Under the pieces are notes generated by a model that worked only from the letters and a program-made list of their open reading frames with translations, was not told the origin of the DNA and made no database searches. The position numbers and the translations under genes are program-made. A stretch of DNA of 64,000 nt from Phragmites australis (Eukaryota > Streptophyta > Magnoliopsida > Poales > Poaceae), in assembly GCF_958298935.1 (NCBI RefSeq), contig NC_084922.1:17300501-17364500 (forward strand), read 5' to 3'. This document shows positions 1-10,544 of this stretch, piece after piece. The number at the start of each line of letters is the position of its first letter. Within the stretch, counting starts at the first letter, position 1.

Positions 1-251
1 TTCTGACTGGATAATGCGAGGGGTCGCTAGGGTCTTGTGCCCCCGTTCCTGTCACGCGTCGAAAGGGGTTTGGTTCATTAATGTGACGGGACGTCCGCAC
101 GAGAAAATGAGGTATTTCATCGTGGAGCGTTGCCACGTGTTGGAGGGAAACCGGATATGGCCACGGCCCTGTCCCCTAGGTGTTTAATGGGAGGACACAG
201 CGACATTCTCCCCACTTCGTCTTCCGGACCTACATGGCTGCGTGGCTCGGG

Positions 252-257
252 TATAAA
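252..257 (+). promoter_or_regulatory. TATA box of LTR-like segment
   Basis: TATAAA lies in a GC-rich stretch upstream of the reading frame that begins at 320. The spacing fits a plant core promoter with a short leader. Confidence 0.4.
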
Positions 258-319
258 GCCGAGGTTACCCGGTTGGAGTCTCCACAGTCCCATGAGCAGC
301 AGTTAACCTTGACTTGAGT

Positions 320-760
320 ATGGCATCGTCTTTATCTTCATCCTCCTCGGAGACATCGATGATCTCGACGGCTCCTTCGGGAGTTGAGCTGTTTCGGTCG
401 TTGGCAGAGGTGTCGGAGGCCGAACGGCTTCCACCTCTGCAGAGGAGGCAGTTGTCCGCTGCTCCGGCCTGACCTTTGGCTGGGGAGGGCATGCCTGTCA
501 AAATCATCGATATCTCTGATGATGACGAGGAGATCGACTGGGATCTCCTGCTAAGGGAGAGTGAGCCATCGTTTGTTGGCCCGGCAGCGAAGCAGGAAGA
601 GGTCAGGAAGGCGAGGGAAAGGGCCTCGCCGGTGACCTCCTCGAACTCCTCAGCATCCTCCGACAGCTCAAGAGCCGGCTACTATATCGGCTTCCGTAAT
701 GGCAGGCCGCAGATGAAGCGCGTACGCCGTCTCATGCATGGCCCCTACCGAGACTCGTAG
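320..760 (+). pseudogene. Ser-rich/acidic ORF, one in-frame stop
   Basis: I do not recognise the family. One frame runs from an ATG at 320 to a TAG at 758-760 (146 codons), broken only by a TGA at 470-472. The first half begins MASSLSSSSSETS and is Ser-rich. The second half has an acidic block (IIDISDDDEEIDWDLLL), a basic/charged stretch, a Ser run, and a basic C-terminus (IGFRNGRPQMKRVRR). It sits just downstream of a TATA box in LTR-like DNA, so it is probably an accessory frame of a retrotransposon. Alternatively the downstream part could be translated alone from the ATG at 476. No function is claimed. Confidence 0.4.
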
Positions 761-1319
761 GAGGTGAAGGCGGTCACTGGGTTGACGTACTTGGTGACGC
801 TGTGATATATCCATGTCACTGCTGGACTTAGTAACCTTGTACTCTTTCTCACCTTGTTTTGCTCCATAGGGATCCATCTTCTTTGTGGCAATTTCTTTAC
901 GGTTGTTTTAGTTTGTATCCTCTGGATGTACTAGTTGTTTAATAATATAACATGGATCTTTGGGAACAGTCGTGTCTCCCTCCGTATCGCAATGCGAGAG
1001 GACCTTTTGAACGGGTGGCCGCGTGTGTGCGTGCTTTTGTGCCTCCAAACCGTACTTCTTTGTCCCTTTCGAAGGCAACGGCTAGTTTTTCTGACGACTA
1101 GTGGATACGTAGGGTAACTAAGGAGAACTGGGTGGAGTAGTGGTGACCTCGTCGTCCCTGGTTACTGTGTACTCCTCGGGCCTGGTTACTGCGTACTCCT
1201 TCCTAATTTGTTCCAGATTTCTGACTCACCAAAGTTCCTTTGGAATCTTTGGAGATGAACTCCGAAGGTAGTCCTTGATTCTTTGGGTCCTTAGTGACTA
1301 TCCGGGTTGAAGGCGATAA

Positions 1320-2420
1320 TGTGTTGGAGGCACAGCCGAAGGCTAGGAAAGAGAGGTGGTCCACGACCCCCCTCGGCCCTTAGCCGCTACCCGGCTCCGC
1401 AGGTACTCCGTCCAGAGCTTGGCGACGGCGCGTCGGAGGCAAAGCTGAAGGCGGAAGAGGTGGTCCTTGACAACCTCGGCCCTTAGGCGCTATCTGGCTT
1501 TGGAGGTACTCCGTCCGGAGCCTGGCAACAGCGCGTCGGTGGTGAAGCCGAAGGCTAGGCGGGAGAGGTGGTCCGCGACCCCCTCGACCCTTAGCCACTG
1601 CCCGGCTCCAGAGCTACTCCGTCCAGAGCCTAGCGACGGCGCGTTAGAGGCAAAGCCGAAGGTGGAAGAGGTGGTCTGCGACCCCCTCGGCCCTTAGCCA
1701 CTGCCCGGCTCTAGAGGTACTCCGTTTGGAGCCTGGCGACGGTGCGTTGGAGGCGAAGCCGAAGGCGAAAGAGGTGGTCTGCGACCACCTCGGCCCTTAG
1801 GCGTTGCCTGACTTTGGAGGTACTCCGTCCAGAGCCTGGCGACAGCGCGTCGGAGGCAAAGTCGAAGGCTAGGCAGGAGAGGTGGTTCGCGACCCCCTCG
1901 ACCCTTAGCCGCTGCTCGGCTCCGGAGCTACTCCGTCCAGAGCCTGGCGATGGCGCGTCAGAGGCAAAGCCGAAGGCGGAAGAGGTGGTCCTCGACCCCC
2001 TCGGCCCTTAGCCGCTGCCCGGCTTCGGAGGTACTCCGTCCGGAGCCTGGCGACGGCACGTCGGAGGCGAAGCCGAAGGCAAAAGAGGTGGTCCGCGACC
2101 ACCTCGGCCCTTAGCAGCTGCCCGGCTCCGGTGGTACTCCGTTCGGAGCCTGGCGACGGCGCGTCGAAGGCGAAGCCGAAGACGGAAGAGGTGGTCCACG
2201 ACCACCTCGACCCTTAGCCGCTGCCCAGCTCCGGAGGTACTCCATCTGGAGCCTGGCGACTGCGCGTCAGAGGCGAAGCCAAAGGCGGAAGAGGTGGTCC
2301 GTGAAGCCGAAGGCCAGGCAGAAGAGGTGGTCCACGAAGCCAAAGGCCAGCCGAAGGCTAGGCAGGAGAGGTGGTCCGCGACCCCCTCAGCACTTGGCCG
2401 CTGTCCGGCTTTGTGGTCTC
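1320..2420. repeat. Tandem array, about 104-bp unit, ~9-10 copies
   Basis: A GC-rich unit recurs with a landmark CGGCCCTTAG (variants CGACCCTTAG) near 1374, 1477, 1585, 1688, 1789, 1895, 2000, 2104 and 2211, giving a period of about 102-110 bp. Each unit includes CTCCGTCCGGAGCCTGG and GCGAAGCCGAAGGC. One to two diverged units of the same family lie at 15841-16045, beyond the CACTA insertion, so both belong to the internal region of one gypsy-type element. Open frames in the array are by-products of the repetition. Confidence 0.8.
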
Positions 2421-2744
2421 TGCAATGAATAATCGGGGGTTCCACTATGTTTCCCGTGTCATGAGGCACGATCTTTTATTAAATGTTAGTATAATCCTCA
2501 TAAAATAATATGTAAAAGGTGTTTCCAAAGGAGATGGTAGGGTAATGTTGTTACCTTTTACCATACGTGTTTGAATCACGTGATCATACCTTCCCCTGCA
2601 GGGAGGGGGATCTTTATACCTCTTTGATCTGTGTGTGGTGCTCTTTGGGGACCAGCGGGTTTCGTACCCCTTCGGCACAGAGGCATTAGCCTTCAAGATG
2701 CTGGGTACCTTTCCCGCTAGGTCTTTTTAGAGTCTTTTTGCCCG
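2421..2744. other. Spacer without recognisable gene
   Basis: This mixed-composition stretch lies between the 104-bp array and the minisatellite. I see no coding domain or repeat structure in it; it is probably retrotransposon internal sequence. Confidence 0.4.
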
Positions 2745-3410
2745 GCGGAGTTTTCGAAGAAACATCTCCATCGTGGGGATTTTCAGAATTCTCTCCATGG
2801 TGCGGAGGTTTTGTAAGGATCTCCGTTGTGCGGAGGTTTGGAAAAGCTCTCCGTTTTTACCGGAGGTTTGGTGAAGTTCTCTGTTTTTACCGGAGGTTTT
2901 TGGTAGAGTTCACCATTTTTACCAAAGGTTTGGTAAAACTCTCCGTTTTACAGGAGGATTTTGGTAGAGTTCTCCGTTTTTACTGGAGGTTTTGATAAGG
3001 TTCTCCGTTTTTACCAGAGGTTTGGCAAAGCTCTTCGTTTTTATCGGAGGTTTTGGTAAAGTTTTCCGTTTTTGCTGGAGGTTTGGTGAGGCTCTCCGTT
3101 TTTGCCAGAGGTTTTTGGTAAAGTTCTTTGTTTTTACCGGAGGTTTTGGTAAGGTTCTCCGTTTTACCGGAGGTTTTGGTAAACCTCTCTGTTTTTGCCG
3201 GAGGTTTGGTAAGGCTCTCCGTTTTTGTCGGAGGTTTTGGTAAGACACTCCATTTTTGTTGGAGGTTTTGGTAAGACTCTATGTTTTTATCAGAGGTTTT
3301 GGTAAGACTCTCCATTTTTGTCGGAGGTTTTGGTAAGATTCTCCGTTTTTGTCGGAGGTTTTGGTAAGACTTTCCGTTTTGGTCGGAGGTTTTGGTAAAG
3401 TTCCTTGGCA
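2745..3410. repeat. Minisatellite, 30-33-bp unit, ~20 copies
   Basis: The array is built on a CTCCGTTTTTACCGGAGG core followed by TTTTGGTAAGG-type sequence, with a unit length of 30-33 bp. The core contains a dyad (CTCCG..CGGAG), so each unit could form a small hairpin. Several frames on both strands are open across it because units are close to multiples of three and carry few stop-like triplets. The Lys/Pro-rich minus-strand translations are therefore not evidence of a protein. Confidence 0.85.
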
Positions 3411-4136
3411 TGTATTAATACCGAAGGTCCTACACACTATCGGAGCTACGCAATACCTTCCAGGAAACCTAGGTAGTCTTTCCTTCCAAGTGACCTAGGC
3501 ATGCTACGCCCGTGGTGTGTAGGCTTGTCGTGCTCCCAAGGAAATGCCCAGGGTGCACCACAACACTATCCACAAAGGATGTGCCCTGGCGCGTGGCATT
3601 TATATGACCGAAGCTATGCAATGCCTTCTAGGGCACCCTAGGCATAATCTGCCTTGCAAGTGACCTAGGCATAAGCGGCGCCCGCGGTATATAAGCATGT
3701 CGTGCAGAGAGGATTCCTTGCGACAGTATTCCTCATAGCACTGCATCCTCACATAAGGGCAGTCCCCTGATATGCGGCGTCCACACACTATAGAGGCTAC
3801 ACAATACCTTCCAGGAAACCTAGGCAGTCTTTCCTTCTAGGTGACCTAGGCATGCTATGACCACGGTGTGTGGGCTTCACTTCCTACCAGGGTAAAGCCT
3901 ACCCTCCGAGAAACCTTTTCAGGTGACCTTGGGTTTAGGCAAGCAATGCTTACTGGTGCATGGGCTTGTCACGCCCTTGGAGAAATCCCCCGGGGGTGCC
4001 GCAACTACATTACCAAGGAAGTTCCTTGATAACCGGTATCTACACACTATCGAGGCTACACAATACCTTATAGGAAACCTAGGCAATCTTGCCTTCCAGG
4101 TGACCTAGGCATGCTACGCTCGCGGTGTGTAGGCAT
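3411..4136. repeat. Diverged repeats, ~180-bp spacing (left of CACTA)
   Basis: A landmark CCTTCCAGGAAACCTAGG, followed by a GTGACCTAGGCATGCTACG-type block and a GGTGTGTAGGC block, recurs near 3450, 3630 (variant), 3810 and 4060. The same family resumes at 15132 after the CACTA element. The segment is retrotransposon internal sequence, split by the transposon after ...GGCAT at 4136. Confidence 0.7.
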
Positions 4137-4149
4137 CACGAGTACAGAA
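4137..4149 (+). repeat. Left terminal inverted repeat (degenerate)
   Basis: CACGAGTACAGAA matches the right-end repeat at about 10 of 13 positions. The third and fourth core bases CACTA have become CACGA. Confidence 0.8.
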
Positions 4150-4199
4150 CGATACTGTACAGGCAGGTGGAAATACCTTTTCATAGGCGTTTAGCGCAC

Positions 4200-4440
4200 C
4201 CACCTACGACCGAAGGCCTGTTCCACAGGCGCAAAAGTGACCGCCTGTGGAAATCGATTTCCACAGGCGGTCCACATAAAGAACCACCTGTGGAAATAGT
4301 TTTCTAGAGGCAGTTCTTTATGTGGACCGCCTGTGGAAATCGATTTCCACAGGCGGTCCACATTATCTGCCGCCTTAGATATAAAGATTTCCACAGGCGA
4401 TTCCGTAAGAGAACCGCCTGTGGTATGTATTTCTTTCAAA
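4200..4440. repeat. Left CACTA subterminal repeat array
   Basis: At least seven copies of the 14-16-bp motif ACCGCCTGTGGAAAT or its complement lie here, often as facing pairs that could form hairpins. In En/Spm elements, subterminal repeats of this kind are bound by the element's TNPA-type protein. That role is inferred here from position and arrangement. Confidence 0.85.
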
Positions 4441-6235
4441 AAAAATAGAATATATTTTATTCCATCTAGATTTCACACAGTTTCAATAACAATATGAATA
4501 GCATCACATATTTCAATATTTAACACATGTACAATAATATTCACAACATCACAAGCCTATATAGCTAAGAGTCGCTCTCCCACACACAAAGTCTCCGATG
4601 GCTAGCTAATTCTCCTCCACGATCAAAGAATCTACCGTTCTTGGGGATGACTTCGTGCATAATAAACCGGGACATGTCACGTTGGACGTTTTGGATTTCT
4701 TTGTCGGTGAGAGCTTGGTTGGCACATTGGATCATCCTTGCCTGGATTGAAAACACAACTAAAAGAGTTAAAACACTACTGACAACAGAAACATAACCAA
4801 ATAAGAATGTGCAGGTGCAATGATGACTTATGTCCTCAGGGTTCATTGTGTACCTCCCGTTTATCCTAAGAAATTGGCAAACATAGTATCCACAAAGAAC
4901 GCTATTGATACCTTGCTTGTGGCACTACAAATAACAACGTAACGTATTCGTTAGTTCAATAAAACTCTTCATCATTAATAGTGGGATACAAGAATTAGAA
5001 GTGTGTTATTACTGGAAAGTGTGTACGGACCGTCATCGCATCCGGCTTGTCCGTATCGTGTATCCCACCTTTCGTTACGTACCACTTATAGGCCCTATTC
5101 GAATGCCAACAAATAATTATCAATTCATAAATAATGTATAAGAATTTTAAGTATGGGGGATTTTCTTTACCTCTGTATAACGTCAATGAAATCTTGGTAG
5201 GATTTTTGTTGGAAATCGGCAGAGTCAAGGACCATGAGTCTGCTCAACTTCGGCATCAGCATCATACAAATATAGTGATCGCTATATGAATACTTATGTT
5301 AGATTCTTGATTGATCAACTAAGTTGAACACTTATGTTAGATTCATAACGTATCACATTTACTTAAAGTTGTAGGGAGCGAAGATGCAGTCCTTGTCCTG
5401 CATTTCTAGCATAGCCCTTCCTATGTAGGTTGACATTTCGAGCCTTTTTGTTTTGGTTGCTTTTTTATGACCCATGCTTTATCCTTTTTACTCTTCAACT
5501 TAATCCTAGGGTCATCAGTCCTTATGTTCACGACCATGTTGGGCTGGGAAATTCGTTGCGGATCAATGAATCCGACAGGCCTCTTCAACTTTTCCGCATC
5601 GTTAAATTACATCCTACAGAACAAGTCAATAGTCATTAGCTTCTATAGCATATATTGGTACATATATGAACGTAGGGGTAGATTGTTGGCACTTACAGGC
5701 ACCACACACTTATGAGATTGACGTCAAGTTTGTCGAGGCGGAACAAAGCATGTATGTCCTTAAAATCCAACATGAGGTAGTTGTCTCCGCTTAGATAATG
5801 ATAGCGGGGACAGAAGCAGTGATTATGGAGAGCCCCGCACGATATGCCCTCATGTACCATTTGTGGAATTTCCTCATCTCCCACGGACCTTCTTGGAGTT
5901 AAAATGATGGCAGAAATGGCTTGCCATGCTCATATTTCTCGGGAACATCCAGTGTAGGTACGTAATCCATCTGTGAGGTACTTAATGCTTTGACGATCTC
6001 TTTCGTGAGATCGCCCTTCGCTGGAGATTCCTGAGCGGATGATGCCTTTGGTTTTGACGAGGACAGAAGCCACCTCTTTATCGGATCAGGTAGATCAATC
6101 TTCTCATATGGGGTAATCATTGTAGGAACTCTCCGATGCTCAGGTGATGGATGTGGCGGAGGCGGAGATGCCGGAGTCAGAGACGTTGGAGACGGAGGTG
6201 CCGGAGTTGTAGACGGTGAAGCACGATGCAAAGTT

Positions 6236-6450
6236 GCCTGAGGCGGAGATACCGGGCGCGGGGGCAACGGTGCCTGAGGCGGAGAGGGTTGGCGCGGGGG
6301 CTGAGGTGCCTGAGGCGGAGTGGGTTGGCTCTGGGGCAGAGGTGCCTGAGGCGGAGTGGGTTGGCTCTGGGGCAGAGGTGCCGGAGTCGGAGTGGGTTGG
6401 CTCTGGGGTAGAGGTGCCTGAGGCAGAGATGCTGGGCGCTGGGACAGGCG
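6236..6450 (-). repeat. 36-bp coding minisatellite (Pro/Gln-rich)
   Basis: A 36-bp unit repeats about five to six times within the CACTA second gene and encodes a 12-residue unit of the type LPQSQPTPPQAP. It forms a flexible linker between the DUF8039-like segment and the protease domain. Confidence 0.8.
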
Positions 6451-8132
6451 TGACGCTGGCGATTGTGACTTCTGACAGCTGAATATGATATCCCGTCTAG
6501 CCACAGAATAACTGCCAACAGCCTCAACGAGAATCTCAATACCCTCAGGTGTGCTGATTTCAAGCTTGTACTTCATGAAAACCGGCTGCACCGAGTCCAC
6601 TTGTACCTTGGCGTAACCGGCCGGAATATCTTGACTATGAAACACATGGCCTGGAATGGCCTGGCCAGTGGCAGCCTCGACAGTGAAGTCTCCCTTGCCG
6701 ACCGGAACATGAAGAATGCAAGGGGTAGCCTCTGTGATTTCATCCACAGGATATCTCTGGCTATCGAAATGTGTGGACCCTACGCTGCTCTGAAATCCTG
6801 GGCTGGTTGGTTGCTCTATCAGCATTAATGCCGCCCTTTCCTTCTCCTTTTCATTCCACATCTTCATGAATTCGACCTTAATCTGTTCTTGTATCTGTTC
6901 CTCTAGGGTCTTCTTATATCTATTACGGGTCTTGTATTGGCCCGCAGCGTCTGGGAACCCATGCTTCTAGCCCACTTTTGATTCGATGCCTCGAGTGCGA
7001 CCCAGGTGTTCCTTGTTCCCTAGGGCCTTGGTAAGCAGGTCATTCTCCCTGTCGGGCTCTAGAGACCCTTCCTTAGCAAGCCCTTGGATGGTCTGGATCA
7101 CCTCCATGGTCTCAGGGCTATTGAAGGCTAAGTCCCTAGACTCAGTTCGTAGTGACCGAGCGTAGACCCAGTTCCTGCTTCGCTCGTCACAATTTTCTAA
7201 TGGGTTGGGTTTCCCAGCCTGGGCAACCTCTTCTTCTTGCCTCCTCCACTCAGGAATTTTGGGGGCGTACCCAGACGAGCCCAGGTGATGGTGGTGCTTG
7301 TTCTTCTTCGCAAGGTGCTTGAACGATTCACCCAGTTTGATGGTATCAGGTGTGGTCTTCTGCCTAACAAACTCTGCCCATTGCTCTGGCGTAATCTTTC
7401 CGTATTTATTAAAGGGTACTAGGTTCTTCTTCACAAATTCCTTATTGAGCTCACTCTTCCAACCCCGGAAGCTCTTTCCCATAGTTTTCAATGCATTCTG
7501 TTTGGCTGCTTCCTCTGTTCCCAAGGGGAATCGGATGGTTCTCTGCAATGTTGCCCACAGGAACTCCTTCGTCTCATCCGACACCAACCGCCAATCAGTT
7601 ATAGTTATTGGAACGTACTCCTTGACAAGGAATCCGCAATTGTTGCGGAATTTGGCGCAGGCCTCACGAGGTGCAACAGGCTCCCCTTTAACACCGACCT
7701 GTGTTATTGTATAAATGCTGGACGGCAACTTGTTTCTGCTACGCTCGCCCCTTCTTCATTTCAGCGTCGGCCCAAAGGGACCCGAAGTTTCGAGCACAGA
7801 TGTAGCGGTGGGTTGTGGCGCAAAATGTTGTGGCACAGGTGATCGACGTAAAGATCTTTGCACCCTCACCCTCTAGAGAGGAAAAAAAGGAGAGTTGACA
7901 TGAACAGAAGATATTCCTCCATTTAAGAAGTATAAAATGCATTGACTCAACTAAATACCTCTTCGGTGGGATCGTACTCGTTGTCACTTTCCGGACGTCG
8001 GATCTCCCAATCGCACGAAACAGGGCTCGGGCTATGATACGAGCCCGAGCTTTTGCTGCTGTCGGAGGAGGACAGCTGGTGAGGGCTTAGGCCCCTATCC
8101 GACCTCTTGCTTCCATCCTCTTCTGCAAGCGA

Positions 8133-8198
8133 CCTCTGTGCTGGGGAGGCCTCTATTGCGAGCGTCCTCTGTGCTGGGGAGGCCTCTATTGCAACATT
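8133..8198 (-). repeat. 33-bp tandem duplication in N-terminal exon
   Basis: Two near-identical 33-bp units encode the 11-residue repeat AIEASPAQRxL. The copies differ by very few bases, so the duplication is recent relative to the decay of the element. Confidence 0.8.
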
Positions 8199-8252
8199 CA
8201 ACATCCTGCTTGCTTCTGGTTTCTTAGGGGTTACTGTCCTCTTCTGCTCCAT

Positions 8253-10120
8253 GGTACTTACTCGATCGTTGGATTATTGTTGCCTAGAAAAAACTAACAA
8301 GTATGCAATGGTACATCAATGAAATCGTGGCATCGTACGGGCATTCTGCTAGTATAAAAAAAGGGGAATTTAGTAGTAGTGTAAAATGCAAAATAGAGTA
8401 TCTAGCTAAGCAAATTGATTAATGTTTTTTTTAGAATTAAGCCTGGACCATTAGCTTGGTTTGCATGTAAGGCTCTCTTGGAAGGGGTGCATTCATCCAT
8501 GTGTCGGTATCTGCATCTGTCTGTGTGTAAGTGTATTATAGACGATTCTGAAACTATCTGTAACAAGCTTGACAATTTGTTAAACTAGGAAATTCAAGTT
8601 TGAGACTGCAATAGTTTGGGGAAAGGTGGAGAGTAATGTGCATTTGATAGAAACTTACATAATCTGGGGATGCCAATATATGTCTTAAGAAAGCCCCTAC
8701 CTAAAACCATTACTTCTTACACCTGCTGTTGCCCCTTGAAACTCAACATGAAGCCGAATAATTCTGCCATTCAAGTTCTAACCAGGTCTGTCATTTCTAT
8801 TGTTAGTATTTTGATTTCTTCAATATATAATGCCAACTATCAGTGTATTAGAGGTACTATGCCATCTAACTTATAGCAACAAAGTTTGAGAATGCCATTT
8901 CTAGAGTTCAAGTACAACAAGTCCAGATGACTTGAAAAATCTGTATATGCGCACAAATGCACTCTTGCTGTTCTTCGTAAAGCTGATAACGTTAGAATTT
9001 GATATCGCATTTTGGTTGTTCTCATTTTTTTTTTCTTTTTTATGTTTGCAATCTATGACAGGACTAATGTCTCTAGAATCGCTTTCTTGGAAAATGCAGG
9101 TCCACATCCAGATGCTAAATGAAGACTACAAAATTGATGCCTACAGAAAGACTCATGCCGACGAAAGATCATATCACATGGTAAGATTTTGCACGGCTAA
9201 TTTAACCTTTGCTGTTGGTTAAACCTTCGGTGACTAACCTAAACAAAATCTTGGCATTGGTTCTTTAGACAAATAGATGTAATATCCCCAATACCTATAT
9301 ATAATGATTTGTGGAGCACCAGTATTAAAAATAGAAGGGAGAAAGAATGGCTTACTGCATGCAACATTTTCATCCCGACATGAAAATGTGTATTTATCCA
9401 TCATTACTAAACGAACCTGAAAGGTTCAAACTTCAAACTGCTTTTATACAGGAAATTGTGGTATGATCCTTATGCAAGGACATATCCTGCTTGGCTTAAT
9501 CTGAATATACAGGGCTCAACAAATTTTACTATGTTGTATTTATTTTGGCATAGATAATTATGGACTAAATTTAGTATTTAGAAAGTGTATATAAAAGATG
9601 CTAACAGTGGCTTCATGATGAAAAGTGAGCTTAATCCATTCTAAAAGTGGTATATTTATTTGATTTTGTGCTTTGTAAGCTCTATCATTTTATAATCAAA
9701 ATTTATTGGAATCTGAAAGCTAAAAGAACTATTAGGACTTATATAGATGTTTATCTCATGAATGATCTTAGAACCTATTTGAAACAAATTAGTTTTATAT
9801 GTCATGCTACATCATATATCGCTATATTTTTAAGTCCTACATGTGTTTTCTTAATTGACTTCTTCAAAAGGTTGCTAGATTCTTTGTATGCATATTATAT
9901 ATCCAGGTTAGTGAATAACCTCCTCCAGTACTCAAACATGGTAGTAGCTTTTTCAGAAATGTCTTTCTCCCTTGCAACTGTGGATGGTTTCAGAGATACA
10001 TGTGGTATAATTAAGGATGCATTATCATTGTGATTGTATTCACAAGTTCCTCCACTAACACATACCACACAGATTCACCACGGCACTAAAGCTAGTTAAC
10101 GAACTGATAAATTTGTGGAA
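8253..10120. other. CACTA interior without assigned gene
   Basis: This AT-rich stretch lies between the second gene and a GC-rich block. It probably contains a long first intron of the second gene. Short exon-like pieces occur on the plus strand near 8933-9000 and 9060-9185, flanked by GT/AG-like sites (for example a pyrimidine tract and CAG before 9062), which could be a captured host-gene fragment. I do not recognise their translations. Confidence 0.35.
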
Positions 10121-10129
10121 CTTCACCAC

Positions 10130-10500
10130 GGCACGATGGCCGGTATCATAAAGAAGAGGGGGGCATCACACGGCCGGCCGAAGAACTGACTACGACGGCT
10201 CGGCCGGGAGGGGGATATGGACCTACTCACCGGCGGCGGCGGCTCCTCCTCGGCGCGGTCCAACTCGGTGGCGGCGGCTCCTCCTCGGCTCGGCGCGGTC
10301 CAACTCAGCGGCGGTGGCTCCTCCTTGGCGTGGTCCAACTCGGCGGCAGCGGCGGCTCCTCCTTGGCGCGGTCCAACTCGGCGGCGGCGGCTCCTCCTCG
10401 GCGTCAGAGCGGTCCTCCTCGTCAGGGGCGGCAGCAGAAAGGGAGAGCGTGGGAGGTGGACGGAGGGACAGCATGACGGCGCGGTCGAAGGTTTGTGAAA
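10130..10500 (-). repeat. GC-rich GGCGGCGGCTCCTCC-type repeats, candidate 5' exon
   Basis: Imperfect repeats of GGCGGCGGCTCCTCCTCGGC plus CGGTCCAACTCGG run for about 300 bp. On the minus strand an open frame of 83 codons (10474-10223) is Ala/Pro/Arg-rich. It lies directly downstream, in the minus sense, of the internal subterminal array, so it is a candidate 5'UTR or first exon of the second CACTA gene. The composition alone could also explain the open frame. Confidence 0.4.
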
Positions 10501-10544
10501 GCCCTAGGGTTTTCGGGGCCGTGCGTGGTTAAATAAATAGAAAC

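Larger units (their letters stand above)
1..1130 (+). repeat. LTR-like retrotransposon segment with promoter
   Basis: This stretch looks like part of an LTR or leader of a retrotransposon on the plus strand. It holds a TATA box (TATAAA, 252-257) in a GC-rich context, followed about 65 bp later by a Ser-rich, acidic reading frame (320-760) and then an AT-rich tail to about 960. I see neither LTR end, so its borders are unknown, and it may be cut by the window edge. Its orientation is opposite to the gypsy gag at 16 kb, so it is probably a different element. Retrotransposon origin is inferred from context, not from a recognised domain. Confidence 0.4.
4565..8252 (-). pseudogene. CACTA second gene: Ptta-type + Ulp1-like C48 protease (decayed)
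   Basis: This is a multi-exon frame read by eye. 8252-7947 is an acidic/Ser N-terminal part with a duplicated 11-residue unit. 7728-6967 matches the plant En/Spm (Ptta) transposase domain, with conserved-looking WRLVSDETKEFLW and LNKEFVKKNL. 6867-5899 holds a DUF8039-like segment and then Pro/Gln-rich 12-residue repeats. From about 5880 to 4565 is a Ulp1-like cysteine peptidase C-terminus: DFKDIHALFRLDKLDVNLI (about 5770), His in DHYIC (about 5275), Asp in VLDSADF (about 5205), Gln and Cys in CHKQG...LCGYYVC (about 4900), and NGRYTMNPEDI (about 4850). The putative His-Asp-Gln-Cys set is therefore present. Breaks: an in-frame TAA at 5899-5901 and a frame change near 5800. Short introns separate the protease exons. 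The true first exon is unknown; a GC-rich stretch at 10200-10474 is a candidate. Confidence 0.75.

Noticed and set aside
330..525. Inverted repeat suggested by IIDVSEED-like and IIDISDDD-like translations on opposite strands
   Set aside because: The resemblance is short and driven by GATGAT/ATCATC-rich sequence; I could not extend it into a convincing arm.
2745..3410. Regular short repeats resembling a CRISPR array
   Set aside because: This is a plant genome, the units are contiguous with no unique spacers, and each unit drifts along its whole length. It is a minisatellite.
2919..3411. Lys/Pro-rich minus-strand reading frames of 109 and 143 codons
   Set aside because: They are translations of the minisatellite; other frames are open too, and the composition explains them.
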